From NCBI GenBank assembly GCA_965208775.1, contig OZ242360.1, positions 2,356,001 through 2,420,000 on the forward strand: DNA of 64,000 bases. Direction: 5' to 3'. Source of the stretch: JAPOVO01 sp026708165 (GTDB lineage: Bacteria > Chloroflexota > UBA11872 > VXNJ01). Positions 51,135 through 61,138 of the stretch are shown one piece after another. The translations under genes and the position numbers were made by a program. A model generated the notes under the pieces. That model worked only from the letters and a program-made list of their open reading frames with translations. It was not told the origin of the DNA and ran no database searches. How positions within the stretch are numbered: the stretch's first letter is position 1; each line of letters opens with the position of its first letter.

Positions 51135-54100
51135 ATGCGGGCGACGAAGGCCTGTTGGCTCGCGGTGTCCATGCGGCTCCGCGCGCCGGTTGCGTCTTCG
51201 TTGGCTGAGGCTTTCCCGACCCACGCAGCGGGACGCGTGAGGCTGTTCGTGCCGTGGGCGGCTATGGCCGCATTGTTCTGCGCGGTCGTGGCCGCCGTAT
51301 TGAACATCCGAGGCGCGGAGGCTCAGCACAATACCGACGACGCGAGCCTGATCAACGTAACCAGCCTGGCGCAACTGGACGCAATTCGCTGGGACCTGGA
51401 CGGCGACGGCACAGCGGACAATCCGACCGACTCAACAGATCCCAACGACGCTAACGCCCAGACCCAAGGGGACGCCTACGCGGCGGCCTTCCCGAGCGTG
51501 ACCTGTCCCACGGATGGGTGTACCGGATACGAGCTGATGAACGACCTGAACTTCAGCGGTTCGAAATGGGCGAGCGGCGATGGCTGGGAGCCGATTGGGA
51601 CATACACCGGCACCGGCGGGTCTCCCTATGGTTCGCCGTTCAAGGCGATCTTCGAGGGCAACGACCATTCGATATCCAACTTGTTCATCAATCGCCCCGA
51701 CGAGGATGGCATTGGCCTGTTCGGCAACTTCGGTCAACATCCCGGCACAGGTCACGAAATCCGCAACCTGGAGCTGAGCAACGTCGACGTAACCGGTGGT
51801 GAACACGTCGGGGGGCTGATCGGATATTTCGGCGGAGGGACGATCAGTGGCAACTCGGTGACAGGCGGCAGTGTCACCGGTGACGAGAGCGTAGGCGGGC
51901 TGTCAGGGAACAGTGGCGGACCGATCAATGACAGCTCTTCGGCCGCCACGGTCTCGGGAGAGTCCCAGATAGGCGGACTGGTCGGGCACAGCTCCGAACC
52001 CATTACTAACAGCCATGCCACCGGCGACGTTACCGGGAATGACGACGTCGGCGGGCTGGTGGGACGGAACGACGACAACATCACGAACAGCTATGCGACC
52101 GGCGACGTGACTGGCATGGAAGACGACTCAGACGGCTACGCAGACGGAGCCAGCAGCATCGGCGGGCTGGTGGGAACGCACTGGTATGACAGCAGCATCA
52201 TCAGCGGCAGCCATGCCACGGGAGCCGTGTCGGGACAGACCTTCATCGGCGGGCTCGTCGGTCTAGTCTGGGGCGGTGACATCCAGACGAGCTACGCGAC
52301 CGGTGACGTGACCGGGGTAGGTATAGAAACGACCTACGAGTCGGAGGGAGAAACGCTCGTCTCGGTGGACCCGAGCGGCCGAATCGGCGGGCTGGTCGGC
52401 GGGAACCGCGGTGCGACGATAAGCACGAGCTTTGCGACCGGCCAAGTGACCGGGATGCATCACGTCGGAGGGCTGGTCGGGGAGAACACCGGCAACACCA
52501 TTCGGGCCACTTACGCCTGGGGCGACGTGACCGCTACAGGGTCAGCGGACGGGTCTAGCTGTCAGTCGGACCGAGACCCGGGCTGTCGAATCGGTGGGTT
52601 GGTGGGGACGAACATCAACGGCGGCGCGATCATAAACAGCTATTCGGTCGGTCAGTTGATTGTCCAGGCAAACCACCAGCGAGTGGGTGGGTTGGCCGGT
52701 GAGAGCCCGACAGAGCGACTCTACGGGACTACGGGCTACGTGGATCCCGGCTCAATAACCGTGAGCTATTGGGATTCCGAGACCTCCGAGATGGTTGTGG
52801 GCGTCGGTACCGACGACAAGAACAATAACCGCGAAATCGACGAGCAAGACCTCACTGCCGATCCGATCGTGTTTGGAGAAACGGAGCAGGACGGGGTCGA
52901 CGGCAAAACTACAAGCGAACTGCAAACGCCGACCGGCTACACGGGCATCTATGCAACTTGGGACGACAGCCCCGACCTTGACCTAGACGGCGACTCGAGC
53001 ACAGGCGACGCGGACGGGAAGGACGCCCCGTGGTACTTCGGAACCGCGTCGGACTATCCGGTGCTGAAGATCGACATGGACCGCGATGGTGACATCGATC
53101 AGGACGACTACGACGACCAGGTGCCGGGTACGAAGTCGCCCCGAGTAACCGTGGTGAGCGTAACCGGCATCACGCAGACGGGGGCGACGGTCACGGTAAA
53201 CGTCGTCCATCCGAGCGGCAGCATGGTCTACCTGCGGTACAAGGCCGATTCGGCGCAGTCCTGGAGCTCGAAAAACAGTGCCGCTTCAACACGAACAGTG
53301 ACCTTCGAGCTGAGCGGGCTGACGGCGGGGCAGTCGTACGAGGTGCAGGCGTCGTTCGACAGCAGCTTCCCGTCGGGATCAACCAGGAGTTACAACTTCG
53401 ACACGCTGCCGCCGGGTCCCAGCGTAACAGGGGTGAGTGTAGCCGACATCACTCAGACGGACGCGACGGCGACGGTAACGGTTACCAACGCTAACGGCAG
53501 CACGGTGTACCTGCGTCACAAGGCCACGGAGGACGCCAACTTCGGCACGCCCCAGGAGGCCGCTGTCTCGACCGGGACGACGTCCCTTACCTTCGATCTG
53601 ACGGGCCTGACGGCGGGGCTGTCGTATGAAGTGCAGGCTTCGTTCGACAACACGTTCCCGCCGACTGCTACCGAGAGTCACGAATTCGACACCCTGCCGC
53701 CGGATCCCAGCGTATCGGGGATAAGCGTGGATGACATCACGCACGCGGGGGCAACGGTAACAGTGACTGTTGCCCATCCGAACGGAAGCACGGTGTACCT
53801 ACGGCATAAGGCGTCTACGGAGACCAACTTCGGAACGGCTCAAGAGGCCGCCGCGTCGGCAGAGAGCGTGGACTTCACACTGAGCGGGCTGTCGGCGGAG
53901 GTCTTGTATGACCTCGAGGCGTCGTTCGACAGCACCTTCCAGACGGATGTCAGTACGGCTTCCTTCAGGACTAAACCCGTCCCCAGCGTGAGCGGGATCG
54001 CCATGTCGAGTATCTCGCAGACGGGAGCGACGGCGACCGTGACCGTCGCGAACCCGAACGGGAGCAATGTCTACCTGCGCCACAAAGCAGCGACGGATGC

Positions 54101-57100
54101 AGACTTCGGCACGCCCCAGGAGGCCACCGCCGCCGCCGATGCGGAGAGCGTGGCCTTCACACTGAGCGGGCTGACGGCAGGGCAATCGTATGAGGTACAA
54201 GCGTCGTTCGACAGCACTTTCCAGACGGGTGTACAAGCGACAGCTTTCAGTACGAAATCCGCGCCCAGCCTATCCAGAATTAGCATGTCGAACGTCATGC
54301 AGACGGTGGCGACCGCGACGGCGACCGTCAGCTTTACCCTGACGGGTTTGTCGGCGGGACTTTCATACGAGGTGCAGGCGTCGTTCGACAGCACCTTCCA
54401 GACGGGCGTGCGCAGCACAACGTTCAGCACCCCGCCCGCTCCCAGCGTCACTCGCGTAGAGATGTCGAACGTCACGCAGACGGGAGCGACGGCCACGGTC
54501 ACGGTGGCCGATCCGGATGGAAGCAAGGTCTACTTGCGGCACAAAGCAGCGACGGACACGAACTTCGGTACGGCGCAGGAGGCGGCCGCAGGTACAGGTA
54601 CGGTGGCCTTCACGCTGAGCGGGTTGACGGCTGGACTGTCCTATGAAGTGCAGGCCTCGTTCGACAGCAATTTCCAGTCGGGCGTCCAGGCGACTACGTT
54701 CAGCACGACACCAGCTCCAAGCGTATCCAGAGTCACCATGTCGAACATCACGCAAAGCGGGGCAACGGCGACGGTCACCGTGGCGAACGCAGACGGAAGC
54801 AAGGTCTACTTGCGTTACAAGTCGGCTACCGACTCCAACTTCGGCACGGCCCAAGAGGCGGCAGCTTCGACAGCGACGGTCAGCTTCAATCTGAGCGGGC
54901 TGACGGCAGGACTGGCGCACGAAGTGCAGGCGTCGTTCGACAGCAGTTTCCAGTCGGGTGTCCGTAGCACCACATTCAGCACACTGGCGCAGGGCAGCGC
55001 GGTGGGCGTGTCCGGCATCAGCATGTCGAACATCACTCAGACCGGGGCGACGGCGACGGTAACAGTGGCGAACCCGGACGGGAGCACAGTCTATTTGCGC
55101 CATAAGGCGGCGACGGACGAAAACTTCGGCACGGCTCAGGATGCCACAGCCTCGGCTGCGACGGTCGCCTTCACATTGAGCGGTCTAACGGCGGGACAGT
55201 CGTATGAGGTTCAGGCTTCGCTCGACAGCAACTTCGGTTCGGGCGTCCAGGTCACCACATTCCGCACGACACCGGCTGCGAGCGTGTCTCGGGTCTCGGT
55301 GTCAGGTGTTACGCAAACGGGGGCGACGGTGACGGTGACCATCGCCGATCCGGATGGAGGCACGGTCTACCTCCGTCATAAGGCGTCTACCGCGGTTGTC
55401 TGGAGCTCAAACCAGAGCGACTCCGCGTCTACTGAATCGGTGACGTTCACCCTGAGCGGGCTGTCAGCAGGACTGTCGTATGAGGTGCAGGCGTCATTCG
55501 ACAGCAATTTCGGGTCGGGTGTTCAGGCGACCACTTTCAGCACGACACCGGCCGCGACCGTAGCCAGGATCAGCATGTACAACGTGACGCAGACCGGGGC
55601 GACGGCGACGGTGACCATCAACAACCCGGACGGGCGTACGGTCTACTTGCGTCACAAGGCGGCGACGGACACCAACTTCGGCACGGCCCAAAGTGACACC
55701 GCTTCGACGGGGACGGTCACGTTCACTCTGAGCGGACTTTCGGCGGGACAGTCGTACGAGGTGCAGGCGTCGTTCGACAGCACTTTCCAGTTGGGCGTCC
55801 AAGCCACGGCATTTGTCACGATTCCGGACGCCAGCGTATCGGGCATCAGCATGTCGAACATCACGCAGACTGGGGCGACGGCGACAGTTGCTGTAGCGCA
55901 CCCGGACGGAGGCACGCTCTATTTGCGGCATAAGGCTGCGTCGGATGCCAACTTCGGGACCGCCCAGGAGGCTGCCGCGGATGCGGCGACGGTTGACTTC
56001 ACCTTGACGGGGCTTTCATTGGGCACGTCGTACGAGGTGCAGGCGTCGTTCGACAGCAATTTCCAGTCAGGCGTCCAGTCCACTACGTTCAGCACGTCAC
56101 CCGCCGCGAGCGTTTCCCGAGTCGACATAACAGACATAACGGAGACGGGGGCAAAGGCGACGGTGACCATCGCTTATCCGGACGGAAGCACCGTCTACAT
56201 GCGGCACAAGGCGGCGGCAGACGCCGGCTTCGGCACGCCTGAGGAAGCTACCGGGAATGCGGAGAAGGTCAGCTTCACGCTAACGGGGCTGACTTTGCGG
56301 GTGACGTATGAAGTGCAGGCTTCCCTGGACCAGAGCTTCCTGCCGGGCACTTTCGTGAGCACTACGTTCACTACTTCCAAGCCGTCGAAATCGCCAGGAG
56401 GAGGTGGTAGCGGTGGAGGCGGCGGCGGTGGAGGCGGTGGCGGCGGCGGCGGTGGATCTCAGGGCGATCCGCCACCCGATCTCGCGGTCGCGTTGTCGGT
56501 TGATGGAGAGCCGATTCCGGTTGGTCAGACGGTGGTCTTCAAGGTGACTATCACGAACAACACGGACGCCCTCATGACGGGTCTGAGATGGCGTGACGTA
56601 GCCTTCAACGGGGAGTGGCAATCGCTGAGCGACCTGGCGGCGGGCGCGTCGGTCGAGGTAACGGGCAGCTTTGGCCCGGTGCAGCAGATGCACCTGCCGG
56701 GCATCATTCTCACGGTGGCCGCCGACAGCGACCAAACGGCGGAACGGCCGGCCAGTCGCTACGTGAATCTAACCGAGGCCCCCACAGAGGAGCAGACCGA
56801 GCAATCGGGGCAAAGCCAGCAGCTAGTGTTGGCGCCCGTACCGTATGCGACGCTGTCCACCCTCTGGCTGCGAGTAGAGCGGGTGCGGTATACGGTGCCG
56901 GACGTGCACCTGGCGCACAATATTCCTGATTTGACGCTGACACTGCCCGATGGGACCGTAGTCAAATGCGAGTTTTTGAAACACTACGACGAGACCGGCG
57001 GGCTGACCCGTTGGGGCTACGCGATTTCGGAAGTGTTTGAAGAACGCCCGTGGACACTGACGCAGTATTACCAGCGGGGTGTCGTGGACTGCCATCCGAA

Positions 57101-57635
57101 TGTGTATCGCAATGATCCGTGGGTGACCGAGCGCCGGCTGGCCTGGGACTACATAGGCGGCGGTGCGGGCGGCGCGCCGGATCTGGGGGTGGAGTCGGCG
57201 CTGGTGAGCGAGCAGCCTGGCGTTCCGTTGTGGACTTGGGGACACCGAGTATCGAACTACGCGATCGAAGGCACGGAGGTCGGATTCCTGGACTTCTTCG
57301 ACGCGCTGGGCGGCATCAAGTCGTTTGGCTATCCGAAGACGGACGCGCGGTATGACAACCATCCACTGGCGAACTTGACCATACCTGGGACAGACACAGC
57401 GATGATCCGGCAGTATTTCCAGGCGGCGGTACTGGAGTACTACCCCAATGACGACTTGCAGCCGGTGAAGCCCGCGTTGCTAGGCGATCTTTTGCGCGAC
57501 AGGAACTTCCCATATCTCTCGTACCTAGCCTTCAAGAGTTTCAAGTCGGTATTCCCGCTGAGGGTCGGTGAAGTCCTCCAGCCGGAGCGGGCGATCTTTC
57601 CTGCGGACTTCATCTTGCCTGGCGTGGTTTCCTGA
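51135..57635 (+). CDS. giant surface protein: GLUG repeats, 12 Fn3-like repeats, poly-Gly hinge, C-terminal modules
   Basis: This 2166-residue protein is probably exported and surface-bound. Residues 1-62 hold a basic N-region and a long hydrophobic helix (PWAAMAALFCAVVAAVLNI) ending at a GAEAQ signal-peptidase-like site. Residues 115-180 form a TonB-less WEPIGTY/FEGNDHSISNLFI region typical of GLUG proteins. At least eight GLUG motifs (GGLVG, then SYATGDVTG) follow to about 560. After an acidic linker with calcium-type DxDxD loops (DLDLDGDSSTGDADGKD) come twelve 92-residue beta-sandwich repeats (671-1752). Then a 20-residue Gly run, a CARDB-like domain (1780-1880) and two C-terminal 'GGl..fGyP' modules. 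Adhesion or biofilm is the likely role. No LPXTG, SLH or dockerin signal is seen. Confidence 0.85.
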   Translation: MRATKACWLAVSMRLRAPVASSLAEAFPTHAAGRVRLFVPWAAMAALFCAVVAAVLNIRGAEAQHNTDDASLINVTSLAQLDAIRWDLDGDGTADNPTDSTDPNDANAQTQGDAYAAAFPSVTCPTDGCTGYELMNDLNFSGSKWASGDGWEPIGTYTGTGGSPYGSPFKAIFEGNDHSISNLFINRPDEDGIGLFGNFGQHPGTGHEIRNLELSNVDVTGGEHVGGLIGYFGGGTISGNSVTGGSVTGDESVGGLSGNSGGPINDSSSAATVSGESQIGGLVGHSSEPITNSHATGDVTGNDDVGGLVGRNDDNITNSYATGDVTGMEDDSDGYADGASSIGGLVGTHWYDSSIISGSHATGAVSGQTFIGGLVGLVWGGDIQTSYATGDVTGVGIETTYESEGETLVSVDPSGRIGGLVGGNRGATISTSFATGQVTGMHHVGGLVGENTGNTIRATYAWGDVTATGSADGSSCQSDRDPGCRIGGLVGTNINGGAIINSYSVGQLIVQANHQRVGGLAGESPTERLYGTTGYVDPGSITVSYWDSETSEMVVGVGTDDKNNNREIDEQDLTADPIVFGETEQDGVDGKTTSELQTPTGYTGIYATWDDSPDLDLDGDSSTGDADGKDAPWYFGTASDYPVLKIDMDRDGDIDQDDYDDQVPGTKSPRVTVVSVTGITQTGATVTVNVVHPSGSMVYLRYKADSAQSWSSKNSAASTRTVTFELSGLTAGQSYEVQASFDSSFPSGSTRSYNFDTLPPGPSVTGVSVADITQTDATATVTVTNANGSTVYLRHKATEDANFGTPQEAAVSTGTTSLTFDLTGLTAGLSYEVQASFDNTFPPTATESHEFDTLPPDPSVSGISVDDITHAGATVTVTVAHPNGSTVYLRHKASTETNFGTAQEAAASAESVDFTLSGLSAEVLYDLEASFDSTFQTDVSTASFRTKPVPSVSGIAMSSISQTGATATVTVANPNGSNVYLRHKAATDADFGTPQEATAAADAESVAFTLSGLTAGQSYEVQASFDSTFQTGVQATAFSTKSAPSLSRISMSNVMQTVATATATVSFTLTGLSAGLSYEVQASFDSTFQTGVRSTTFSTPPAPSVTRVEMSNVTQTGATATVTVADPDGSKVYLRHKAATDTNFGTAQEAAAGTGTVAFTLSGLTAGLSYEVQASFDSNFQSGVQATTFSTTPAPSVSRVTMSNITQSGATATVTVANADGSKVYLRYKSATDSNFGTAQEAAASTATVSFNLSGLTAGLAHEVQASFDSSFQSGVRSTTFSTLAQGSAVGVSGISMSNITQTGATATVTVANPDGSTVYLRHKAATDENFGTAQDATASAATVAFTLSGLTAGQSYEVQASLDSNFGSGVQVTTFRTTPAASVSRVSVSGVTQTGATVTVTIADPDGGTVYLRHKASTAVVWSSNQSDSASTESVTFTLSGLSAGLSYEVQASFDSNFGSGVQATTFSTTPAATVARISMYNVTQTGATATVTINNPDGRTVYLRHKAATDTNFGTAQSDTASTGTVTFTLSGLSAGQSYEVQASFDSTFQLGVQATAFVTIPDASVSGISMSNITQTGATATVAVAHPDGGTLYLRHKAASDANFGTAQEAAADAATVDFTLTGLSLGTSYEVQASFDSNFQSGVQSTTFSTSPAASVSRVDITDITETGAKATVTIAYPDGSTVYMRHKAAADAGFGTPEEATGNAEKVSFTLTGLTLRVTYEVQASLDQSFLPGTFVSTTFTTSKPSKSPGGGGSGGGGGGGGGGGGGGGSQGDPPPDLAVALSVDGEPIPVGQTVVFKVTITNNTDALMTGLRWRDVAFNGEWQSLSDLAAGASVEVTGSFGPVQQMHLPGIILTVAADSDQTAERPASRYVNLTEAPTEEQTEQSGQSQQLVLAPVPYATLSTLWLRVERVRYTVPDVHLAHNIPDLTLTLPDGTVVKCEFLKHYDETGGLTRWGYAISEVFEERPWTLTQYYQRGVVDCHPNVYRNDPWVTERRLAWDYIGGGAGGAPDLGVESALVSEQPGVPLWTWGHRVSNYAIEGTEVGFLDFFDALGGIKSFGYPKTDARYDNHPLANLTIPGTDTAMIRQYFQAAVLEYYPNDDLQPVKPALLGDLLRDRNFPYLSYLAFKSFKSVFPLRVGEVLQPERAIFPADFILPGVVS
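53145..56390 (+). repeat. tandem repeats encoding 12 Fn3-like domains, period about 276 bp
   Basis: Repeat starts are near 53145, 53419, 53709, 53985, 54268, 54443, 54720, 55003, 55280, 55557, 55833 and 56109. Each encodes a TQTGATATVTV strand, a STVYLRHKA strand, a TFTLSGLTAG strand and a SYEVQASFDS strand. Repeat 5 (54268-54442) is about 100 bp short and lacks the strands between the first and third elements. DNA identity among units is high, so slippage and recombination are likely. First and last repeats are the most diverged, as expected for the ends of an expanding array. Confidence 0.9.
56397..56458 (+). repeat. GGN tract encoding a poly-Gly hinge
   Basis: About 20 consecutive GGN codons (with one Ser) join the repeat array to the CARDB-like domain. 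Third bases vary, which suggests selection for glycine, not a simple DNA microsatellite. It would act as a flexible hinge. Confidence 0.85.
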
Positions 57636-57871
57636 TTCGGGCTTCCAGCACGCGCTGAAATGCCGAGCTGGTGCGGCTTTCCGTAGCTGGAAACATGGAA
57701 GGGCTGTACCCGGCTAAGGGCTGCCGAGGGCAGCTATATACTTCGCGGCGCTAGAATCTGGATGCGAATTGTTGTAATTGCCGACCATCTTGGGACTCCA
57801 GCGAGACTAACGGTGGGAATCCAGAATCGCAGGAAGTTGGTGTCGGAAATCCAGCCAGCGTGAAGGTGTTT

Positions 57872-59176
57872 ATGGCTCAGATAGATGACGTTCGAGCACG
57901 CGAGATTCTGGACTCCCGCGGCAATCCCACCGTAGAGGTGGAGGTATTTCTCGATACCGGAGCGATGGGGAGGGCGGCCGTTCCGTCGGGTGCGTCGACC
58001 GGCAGCCGGGAGGCCGTGGAGCTGCGCGATTCGGACCAGTCTCGTTATCTGGGCAAGGGGGTTCGGAACGCGGTCGAGAACGTGAACAGCGTTATTAGTC
58101 CCGCGCTCCGAGAAATGGACGCGACCGATCAGGTGGCGATAGACGCCGAACTGCTGGCCATGGACGGGACTGAAAACAAGTCGAATCTCGGGGCCAACGC
58201 GATTCTCGGCGTGTCGCTGGCCGTCGCCAAGGCGGCTGCCGATGAGGTTGGACTGCCGCTGTACTCCTATCTTGGCGGGGTCGGAGCCACCAAGATGCCG
58301 GTGCCGATGATGAACATTCTGAACGGCGGAGTTCACGCTTCCGACTCCGCGGATTTCCAGGAATTCATGATCGTGCCCGTGGGATTCACGTCGTTTTCGG
58401 ACGCGCTGCGGGCGGGCGTGGAGACCTATCACTCGCTGCGGGCCGTGCTCTCGAAGCGCGGACTGGCCTCAAACGTGGGGGACGAGGGTGGGTTCGCTCC
58501 GGCTCTAGGGTCTAACGTGGAGGCAGTGGAGCTGATACTGGAGGCGATCGAGGACGCAGGGTTTTCCGCCGGACGCGACGTCTTCATCGCCCTCGACGCT
58601 GCGGCGACGGAGTTTTATCAAGACGGTCTCTACGTGTTGGAGACGGAAGGGAAGCGACTGTCGAGCGAGCAGCTCGTGGAATTCTGGGGAGAATGGCGGC
58701 GGCAGTATCCCATAATCTCAATCGAGGACGGATTGGATGAGAACGATTGGGACGGCTGGAAGCTGCTCTGCGCGAGCCTGGGGCACAACATGCAGCTCGT
58801 GGCGGATGACCTGACCGTAACCAACACAAAGATTCTGAGCCGGGCGATAGAAGAGAAGGCCGCCAACTCGATCCTGATCAAAGTGAATCAAATCGGTTCG
58901 CTGACGGAAACCCTGAGGACCATCGAGATGGCGAGAAATGCTTCGTTTACCTGCGTGGTTTCGCACCGATCAGGGGAGACGGAAGACACGACTATCGCAG
59001 ATCTGGCGGTAGCTACCGGCTGCGGTCAGATCAAGACGGGCGCTCCGGCCAGAACCGATCGGGTTGCCAAGTACAACCAGCTTCTCCGAATCGAGGAAGA
59101 GCTTGGCCCGCAAGCGGAGTATGCCGGTCTTGGTGCGTTCTACAACCTAAAACTCGACACGGAGAAGAGTGGATAA
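57872..59176 (+). CDS. eno: enolase
   Basis: This is the 434-residue glycolytic enzyme that converts 2-phosphoglycerate and phosphoenolpyruvate. It begins IDDVRAREILDSRGNPTVEVEV and carries the metal and catalytic set: Asp in FIALDAAATEF, Glu/Asp in ISIEDGLDENDW, Lys in ILIKVNQIGSLTET and the SHRSGETEDTTIADLAVA loop. ATG 57872 follows GAAGGTG; an in-frame GTG four codons upstream is possible. It heads the enolase-larB-larC run: larB begins inside its last codons. Confidence 0.97.
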   Translation: MAQIDDVRAREILDSRGNPTVEVEVFLDTGAMGRAAVPSGASTGSREAVELRDSDQSRYLGKGVRNAVENVNSVISPALREMDATDQVAIDAELLAMDGTENKSNLGANAILGVSLAVAKAAADEVGLPLYSYLGGVGATKMPVPMMNILNGGVHASDSADFQEFMIVPVGFTSFSDALRAGVETYHSLRAVLSKRGLASNVGDEGGFAPALGSNVEAVELILEAIEDAGFSAGRDVFIALDAAATEFYQDGLYVLETEGKRLSSEQLVEFWGEWRRQYPIISIEDGLDENDWDGWKLLCASLGHNMQLVADDLTVTNTKILSRAIEEKAANSILIKVNQIGSLTETLRTIEMARNASFTCVVSHRSGETEDTTIADLAVATGCGQIKTGAPARTDRVAKYNQLLRIEEELGPQAEYAGLGAFYNLKLDTEKSG

Positions 59177-59924
59177 CGAGCTCGGCAGGCTTCTTCGAGA
59201 AGTCTCAGAAGGACTGGTCGCGCCCGAAGCGGCGTTAAGCCGGATCGTCACCAAGTTCGAGGACTTGCAGTTTGCCAAGGTCGATCTGGACCGGCCAAGC
59301 CGGACTGGATTTCCCGAGGCCATTTACAGCCTGGGCAAGACGCCTGATCAGATCGCTGAGATCGCGCAGTCACTGGCCAGAGCCGGACAGACAGTGCTGG
59401 CGACCAAGGCCAGCGAGGAGGCGTTCGAGGCGGTGAGGGCGTTACTCCCCAACGCCGAATACAGCGAAACGGCGAGCACCATCGTCGTCCGCGCTCCCAA
59501 CGCCCCCCGGCTCTCGGGCCGCGTGGCCGTGTTGACGGGGGGCACGTCCGATCTCCCGGTAGCCGAAGAGGCGGCAGTGACCGCGGAAAGTTACGGCGCG
59601 GAGGTGAAGAGGATGTGGGACGTCGGCGTGGCGGGAGTGCACCGGCTGCTCTCGCAGCGTGATGAAATCGACGACGCTACGGTCCTGATCGCGGTGGCCG
59701 GCATGGAAGGAGCGCTGCCGAGCGTGGTTTCGGGGCTGACGGAGGCCCCCGTAATAGCGGTTCCAACGAGCGTGGGATACGGCGCTTCGTTCAATGGACT
59801 GGCGGCCCTGCTGGCCATGCTCAACTCGTGCGCGCCGGGAGTCGCAGTAGTCAACATCGATAACGGGTTTGGCGCGGGATTCATGGCGGCGCAGATTTGC
59901 CGCCTCGCAACTACAGCCAAATGA
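59169..59924 (+). CDS. larB: nickel-pincer cofactor biosynthesis protein LarB
   Basis: This 251-residue enzyme carboxylates and hydrolyses nicotinic acid adenine dinucleotide to give the pyridinium bis-carboxylate mononucleotide. The C-terminal two-thirds resemble PurE (AIR carboxylase): VLTGGTSDLPVAEEAAVTAE, DVGVAGVHRLL, VAGMEGALPSVVSGL and VPTSVGYGASFNGLAALLAML. GTG at 59169 overlaps the enolase stop by eight bases. The downstream larC overlaps by four bases. LarA (racemase) and LarE (sulfur donor) are not in the window. Confidence 0.94.
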   Translation: MDNELGRLLREVSEGLVAPEAALSRIVTKFEDLQFAKVDLDRPSRTGFPEAIYSLGKTPDQIAEIAQSLARAGQTVLATKASEEAFEAVRALLPNAEYSETASTIVVRAPNAPRLSGRVAVLTGGTSDLPVAEEAAVTAESYGAEVKRMWDVGVAGVHRLLSQRDEIDDATVLIAVAGMEGALPSVVSGLTEAPVIAVPTSVGYGASFNGLAALLAMLNSCAPGVAVVNIDNGFGAGFMAAQICRLATTAK

Positions 59925-61123
59925 GCAGGATCGCATATTTCCAGGCGTTCTCGGGAGCGAGCGGCGATATGTTCATCGGGGCGCTCGTGGACGCCGGGTG
60001 GCCAGTCGAGGACCTGGTTTCGACGCTTTCGAAAGTTGCGGTTGGAGGCTATCGGGTAAACGTAGAGAACGTGATGAAAGGCGCCGTCGCGGCCACGAGC
60101 GTTTCGTTCGAAATCGAGGCCCACGATCACGCACATCGGGGGCTGCGGGACATCCTGGCCATCCTTGACGACAGCGATCTTGACGATTCGGTCAGGAATC
60201 GCGCCAGCTCAATGTTCGAGCGGCTGGCGCGTGTTGAGGCCAAAGTCCACGGAGAAACCGTCGAAGACATACATTTCCACGAAGTAGGCGCCATCGACTC
60301 CATTCTCGACGTCGTCGGCGCGGCGGCCGGACTCGAATGGCTCGACGCCGACGAGGTTGTGGTCTCGCCCATCAACACGGGGGGGGGAGTCGTGGACACG
60401 CTGGCCGGCAAGATACCGGTTCCGGGGATGGCCACTCTGCTGCTAGCCCAGGAGGCTGGCGCACCGGTGTATTCGACGAGCGACAATCGAGAGTTTCTGA
60501 CGACGACCGGCTCGCTTGTCCTCACCTCTGCCGCCACCAGCTTCGGTCCGCTGCCAGCAATGACGGTGGAAAGGATCGGATACGGAGCCGGCTCGGCAGA
60601 CTTCGATCTGCCGAACGTCTTGCGGGTTGTAACAGGACGCTCGGAATCTTCGGATGAATCGGACGTTATAACCGTGATCGAGACCAATCTCGACGACATT
60701 CCCGCCGACGTGCAGGCATACGTTGTGGAAAGTCTTCTGGCCCGGGGGGCGCTTGACGCGTTCATTACGCCTATCGTTATGAAGAAGGGCAGGGCGGCCG
60801 GCAAGCTCACGGTGCTGGCGGAGCCGAACAATGTCGATCCACTCACCGATGTGCTTTTCGCCGAAACCCCCACACTTGGCGTGCGAATGTACGAAACCCG
60901 ACGGCGTAAGCTCGAACGGGACGCGTGCAGCGTCTCGACTCCTTGGGGGGACGTGGGTGTTAAGGTTTCGTTTCTGAACGGTCGGGTGCGCGACGCTTCA
61001 CCGGAATATGAGGACTGCCGCACTGCGGCCGCGAAGACTGGCGTCCCGCTGCGGAGGGTCATGGACTACGCTCGTGACGCGATACTGGAGCAACTAACGC
61101 GAGCGGGCCCAGTCGGCGACTAG
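59921..61123 (+). CDS. larC: nickel insertion protein LarC
   Basis: This 400-residue CTP-dependent cyclometallase inserts nickel into the pincer precursor. Markers are AYFQAFSGASGDMFIGALVDAG at the N-terminus, HFHEVGAIDSILDVVGAA, the NREFLTTTGSLVLTSAA block, and ETNLDDIPADVQAYVVESLL and GRAAGKLTVLAEP in the C-terminal half. It is one unbroken frame, unlike some lactobacilli where a programmed frameshift joins LarC1 and LarC2. ATG 59921 overlaps the larB stop (ATGA). The His/Glu residues fit metal binding. Confidence 0.93.
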   Translation: MSRIAYFQAFSGASGDMFIGALVDAGWPVEDLVSTLSKVAVGGYRVNVENVMKGAVAATSVSFEIEAHDHAHRGLRDILAILDDSDLDDSVRNRASSMFERLARVEAKVHGETVEDIHFHEVGAIDSILDVVGAAAGLEWLDADEVVVSPINTGGGVVDTLAGKIPVPGMATLLLAQEAGAPVYSTSDNREFLTTTGSLVLTSAATSFGPLPAMTVERIGYGAGSADFDLPNVLRVVTGRSESSDESDVITVIETNLDDIPADVQAYVVESLLARGALDAFITPIVMKKGRAAGKLTVLAEPNNVDPLTDVLFAETPTLGVRMYETRRRKLERDACSVSTPWGDVGVKVSFLNGRVRDASPEYEDCRTAAAKTGVPLRRVMDYARDAILEQLTRAGPVGD

Positions 61124-61138
61124 CCAGGGGAGGAACAG

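Noticed and set aside
53145..56390. Regular tandem repeats as a CRISPR array
   Set aside because: The period is about 276 bp, the whole array is one open reading frame, and units vary like protein domains; there are no short repeats with unique spacers.
59921..61123. Programmed frameshift in larC, as in lactobacilli
   Set aside because: Both halves lie in one unbroken frame of 400 residues.
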